Of a DNA stretch of 64,000 bases, positions 61,262-64,000 are shown piece after piece (the first letter of the stretch is position 1; each line of letters opens with the position of its first letter). The notes beneath the pieces were generated by a model. It worked only from the letters and a program-made list of their open reading frames with translations, searched no databases and was not told the DNA's origin. Source of the stretch: Bosea sp. 29B. GTDB taxonomy: Bacteria; Pseudomonadota; Alphaproteobacteria; Rhizobiales; Beijerinckiaceae. Where the stretch lies: the NCBI RefSeq assembly GCF_902506165.1, contig NZ_LR733817.1, positions 682,001 to 746,000 on the forward strand, given 5' to 3'. The translations under genes were made by a program, and so were the position numbers.

Positions 61262-61539
61262 GCGGCGAACCAGATGAAGGAAGGAGCCGGCCGCTCCCTA
61301 GTGGATAATTTGCATGCTCCGCCTGTTCGCGTCGAGAGGAGATGGCCACGGTGGTTGCACGCGAAGCCCGAACGCAGCGGCGCACCGCTGCTTCGGAGCC
61401 GTCCGGCCGCTATCGAGGTCTCACCCGATTGGGTGACGCGCAGCGGCATCCCTCGAATGATGGTGGCGACGTTCCGCCGAGGCGCCCTTCGAGGAAAGAG
61501 GGGTGCGGCAAACGATGCGATCCGGCTCAGGGGATGCCG
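61262..61539. other. Spacer between divergent binding-protein and secreted-protein genes
   Basis: 278 bp without a convincing gene; an open frame from 61342 runs through in phase with the small secreted protein but its upstream part has no protein character. It contains GGAGCCGGCCGCTCC (a 15-bp palindrome-like sequence around 61288-61302) and should hold both promoters; no clear -35/-10 pair was identified. Confidence 0.4.
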
Positions 61540-61800
61540 ATGTTCTCGACGCAATTCTATGTCGTTGTCACCGCGGCTATCGCCCTGTCCACTCCAAGCT
61601 GGGCGCAGGATAGCAAGACTGCACATCAGACCGGCATGTCGATCGCGAAGAAGCGCGGCTATCCGAACCCGAACTGCTATGCCGACGTCTTCGCCAGCCA
61701 TGCCGCCAAGAACGCCCAAGGCCAATGGAACGCCCCGACCGGCAAGGCTGCGGTCGGCTACAAGAACGAGCAGCAGACCAAGTGCGGAATTTCGATCTGA
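61540..61800 (+). CDS. Small secreted protein with two cysteines, unknown function
   Basis: 86 residues: a signal peptide (MFSTQFYVVVTAAIALSTPSWAQ) and a 63-residue mature part with YPNPNCYADVFASHAAKN and a C-terminal TKCGISI, so a single disulfide is possible. AGGGG lies 6 nt before ATG 61540. I do not recognise the family. It stands alone between the divergent binding-protein gene and a LuxR-type regulator gene. Confidence 0.65.
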   Translation: MFSTQFYVVVTAAIALSTPSWAQDSKTAHQTGMSIAKKRGYPNPNCYADVFASHAAKNAQGQWNAPTGKAAVGYKNEQQTKCGISI

Positions 61801-61979
61801 GGCCGCCTTCCGCTCCAATCGGAACCGAAGTCGCAGCACCATTCGCACCCGATACGAAGCCCTCCGTTCCTTTACGCATTGACTTGATCAAATATTACCC
61901 GACGTCACTATCACATGGCCGACCAGGAACAGTATCAACAACATGGCCGGGCGGCAGATAGCTCCGGCTCGAGCTGACG

Positions 61980-63065
61980 ATGAACGACGAAATACTCCTG
62001 CGCGCTGAGACGATGCTTCTTGACGCGGCGACCGACCCCGACGCCTGGCAGGCGGCGCTCGAAATGATGGCTCGCGCCACCGGCTCGAAGGGTGCAGCCC
62101 TCTTCACCGTAGAAGGACACGGCCCGCTCATTCTGCCGACAGAGGGAGCGGGCGAGCTTGCCGAACGCTACGTCAAGGACGGCTGGCATCAACGCGATTT
62201 CCGCCATGCCGGCGTGCCATTGATGAAGCAGCGCGGCATCATGGTCGATCAGGACTTCGTCGCACCGGATCGAATGGCCCGGCTAGACTTCTATGCCGAC
62301 TTCCTGCGCCCGCTGGGTTTCGGCTGGTTCGCCGGGCTACGCGTCACCACTGGCGACGACCTGTGGTGCCTGACCTTCCAGCGCGGCGAGGACGCAGGAG
62401 CTTATCTCGCGGAGGAGCAGCTTCGCCTGGCCCGCCTAGGGGATGTCGCCTCCCGCGCGGCGACCATCGCCCGGCGGCTCGAGTTCGCCAGGCTCGACGG
62501 CGCGGTCGACGCCGCCAATGCAATGACGGGTGCCTGCCTGTTCATCGACAGGTTCTGCCGGGTCGTCAGAATGACCGACGCAGCCGGGCGCATGGTCGGC
62601 AAGGTTTTTCAGCTTCAGCAGGGACGCGTGCGCCTGCCGCACGGCAGCGCAATGCTCGACCGGCACCTCGCTGCATCGGTCTGGCCAGATCTCGCTCCGG
62701 ACGCTGCCGCGTTGCGACCGGTAACGATCCCCCGCCCTGGCAAGAGACCTCTGATCTTCCACGCGCTTCGCCTGCGAGGAAACGCGCTCGGCTTCCTAGC
62801 CCCCGCGTTCGCAATGGTGACAGTTAAAGATCTGGAAGAAACCTCTCGACCCGACCTGGCAACATTCGGACAGCACTATCAGCTGACGCCGTCCGAGACG
62901 CGGGTGGCTCAAGCGATCATCGAGCGGCATGGGGTTGTCGAGGCGGCCGCAGCGCTCGGCATCTCCCACGAGACGGCAAGGACCCACGCGAAAGCGCTCT
63001 ATGCCAAGACGTCGACGGCGAACCAGGTCGAACTCGTCGGCCTCATCGCGCGGTTTCGGCAATGA
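61980..63065 (+). CDS. LuxR-type helix-turn-helix transcriptional regulator
   Basis: 361 residues. The C-terminal 65 residues are a LuxR-type DNA-binding domain (LTPSETRVAQAIIERHGVVEAAAALGISHETARTHAKALYAKT, about residues 301-343). The N-terminal 290 residues have no clear signature but resemble the uncharacterised sensory regions of solitary Rhizobiales LuxR proteins, possibly PAS/GAF-like. The upstream spacer (61801-61979) is AT-richer and contains TTGACTTGATCAAATATTAC, promoter-like sequence near 61882. Target genes unknown. Confidence 0.85.
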   Translation: MNDEILLRAETMLLDAATDPDAWQAALEMMARATGSKGAALFTVEGHGPLILPTEGAGELAERYVKDGWHQRDFRHAGVPLMKQRGIMVDQDFVAPDRMARLDFYADFLRPLGFGWFAGLRVTTGDDLWCLTFQRGEDAGAYLAEEQLRLARLGDVASRAATIARRLEFARLDGAVDAANAMTGACLFIDRFCRVVRMTDAAGRMVGKVFQLQQGRVRLPHGSAMLDRHLAASVWPDLAPDAAALRPVTIPRPGKRPLIFHALRLRGNALGFLAPAFAMVTVKDLEETSRPDLATFGQHYQLTPSETRVAQAIIERHGVVEAAAALGISHETARTHAKALYAKTSTANQVELVGLIARFRQ

Positions 63066-63351
63066 GGTTTGCCCCCGAAGACGGCGCGACCTGCTTTGGG
63101 TTGGGACCCGAGTCGGTCCACGCCCGAAGGCTTGATTGTTAGTGCATGGTCCGCCGCGCTGCCAGTACGGAAAGCTGTCTCAACCGCGCCATCAAGGGCA
63201 CCATCCACCCGGTTTCCGGCCCTGACGGCCTGGCGGAGAAGCGCATCTTCGAGCCCCCGAGCCGGCGAATCTGCCGCACTTTCACTCCGGGATCGCAACT
63301 GCTAGACGGGGGCCGATCGCGCGTGCACGGCGCAAACAGGTTACACGAATT
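63066..63351. other. Spacer upstream of the hemC-like gene
   Basis: 286 bp with only short frames in conflicting phases (for example 63146-63394 plus strand and 62999-63298 minus strand) that lack start signals or recognisable protein character. No tRNA or riboswitch fold was recognised. It should carry the promoter of the hemC-like gene. Confidence 0.4.
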
Positions 63352-64000
63352 ATGCTTCTTCGCGTTGGCACCCGCCGCAGCCCCCTTGCCATGACGCAAA
63401 CCAACTTTGTAATTGGTTCAATTCAGGCATTGCATCCGCACATCGAATTCGAGATCTGCCCGATTTCCACGGTCGCCGATCGCGACAGGGTCTCCGAGTT
63501 CCACCAGTTCGGCATGATCGGCGTCTTCACGACCGAGCATGAGGAGCAATTGCTCCGCAAGGACGTCGATTTCGTCGTCCATTCCCTCAAGGATCTGCCG
63601 ACCCTCCTTCGTGACGGACTCGTCCTGGCGTCAGTGCCCAAGCGCGAGGATCCGCGCGATGTCCTGTGTGGCTCGGCGCTCGAAGACCTGCCGGAAGGTG
63701 CGCGGGTCGGAACCGGCTCGCTGCGCCGCCGCGCGCAGATCCTCAGCCTGCGGCCCGACGTCACCGTCGTTCCCATCCGCGGCAACATCGGCCCGCGGCT
63801 CGCCAAGATCGAAGGTGACGATGCGCTCGACGCCGTCATCCTGGCCCATGCCGGGCTGGAGCGGCTTGGTCTCGGGAGCAAGTCGTCGGCATTCCTCGAC
63901 CCCGTCGCGTTTCCCTATGCCGTCGGCCAGGGCGCGCTGGGCATCGAGGCGCGCGGCGAAGATACCGAGCTGGTCGAGATCCTGCGCTCGATCGAGTGCC
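63352..64000 (+). CDS. Hydroxymethylbilane synthase (HemC) family protein, divergent; 3' end cut by window edge
   Basis: 216 codons visible of about 300 expected. Porphobilinogen deaminase joins four porphobilinogens into hydroxymethylbilane. Conserved pieces: LRVGTRRSPLAMTQ at the start, FVVHSLKDLPT (active-site Lys/Asp loop), KREDPRDVL, GTGSLRRRAQ (substrate-binding arginines), PIRGNIGPRLAKI and YAVGQGALGIEARG. It differs from ordinary alphaproteobacterial HemC in the segment ISTVADRDRVSEFHQFGMIGVFTTEHEEQLL (around residues 36-66), where GGKGLFTKEIE is usual, and the N-terminal part is less GC-rich than its neighbours. The cofactor-binding Cys lies beyond the window. Likely a paralogue rather than the housekeeping enzyme. 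Confidence 0.85.
   Translation, partial: MLLRVGTRRSPLAMTQTNFVIGSIQALHPHIEFEICPISTVADRDRVSEFHQFGMIGVFTTEHEEQLLRKDVDFVVHSLKDLPTLLRDGLVLASVPKREDPRDVLCGSALEDLPEGARVGTGSLRRRAQILSLRPDVTVVPIRGNIGPRLAKIEGDDALDAVILAHAGLERLGLGSKSSAFLDPVAFPYAVGQGALGIEARGEDTELVEILRSIEC

Noticed and set aside
60270..61385. N-terminal extension of the hybrid kinase frame
   Set aside because: It lies out of frame within the binding-protein gene, which has a signal peptide and family motifs; the kinase is taken to start at the GTGA overlap.
63146..63394. Small plus-strand frame upstream of and overlapping hemC
   Set aside because: No ribosome site or family resemblance, and it runs out of frame into the hemC start.

Overview
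The window is a GC-rich (roughly two-thirds G+C), densely coded stretch of an alphaproteobacterial chromosome. Gene content (many ABC importers, NtrC-, FixJ-, IclR- and LysR-type regulators, MipA/OmpV porin-like protein) and the intergenic palindromes resemble Hyphomicrobiales such as Bosea or its relatives; the genus is inference. No rRNA, tRNA, CRISPR array, prophage or insertion sequence was seen. Both end genes (an IMPase-family phosphatase and a hemC-like gene) are cut by the window edges.

Layout. (1) 1-5048, plus strand: IMPase-family phosphatase and an AfuABC-like ABC importer (binding protein, double-length permease, ATPase). (2) 5066-15386, minus strand: eleven tightly packed, mostly overlapping genes: HAD-IB phosphatase, class III aminotransferase, ureohydrolase-fold protein, two 4-TM SMR/EamA-type small transporters, alpha/beta hydrolase, GNAT (BioF2-like) acyltransferase, DUF2147 protein, membrane histidine kinase, NtrC-type sigma-54 activator, MipA/OmpV protein. 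A consensus-perfect sigma-54 promoter lies just before the first gene, with a palindrome at enhancer distance. This self-regulated operon is the best candidate here for an undescribed system: it looks able to make, modify and export an amine-bearing compound. (3) 15793-22873, plus strand: IclR regulator, fused hydantoinase/oxoprolinase HyuAB, OPT transporter, AroM protein. The palindrome near the sigma-54 promoter is repeated in front of iclR.

(4) 23010-36857, minus strand: a long collinear catabolic block: FixLJ-like two-component pair, LysR, DUF1932 dehydrogenase, Bug binding protein, then GalD-, GalB- and GalC-like enzymes of 4-oxalomesaconate breakdown, a complete Liv-type ABC importer, a MetE-like methyltransferase and a type I extradiol dioxygenase. 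Read together this is an aromatic-acid uptake and meta-cleavage pathway ending in pyruvate and oxaloacetate, with an unusual ring-cleavage enzyme. (5) 36937-40044: a nitrate/taurine-type ABC ATPase and fused permease without binding protein. (6) 40604-50942, minus strand: DSD1-like PLP enzyme, separate HyuB and HyuA, and a full Dpp-type peptide importer; 51085-55903, plus strand: LysR, a second Dpp-type binding protein and two permeases but no ATPase.

(7) 56138-61261: response regulator, RpiB sugar-phosphate isomerase, a hybrid histidine kinase and a periplasmic binding protein overlapping it by 4 bp, reminiscent of TorT/TorS/TorR sensing. (8) 61540-64000: small secreted protein, LuxR-type regulator, and the start of a divergent hydroxymethylbilane synthase (HemC) gene.

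Three different long palindromic repeats occur at 22888, 28460 and 49260; two of them sit directly downstream of a binding-protein gene and ahead of its permease genes, a position typical of elements that set higher binding-protein expression. Large open frames antisense to many genes are GC-driven shadows and were left out.
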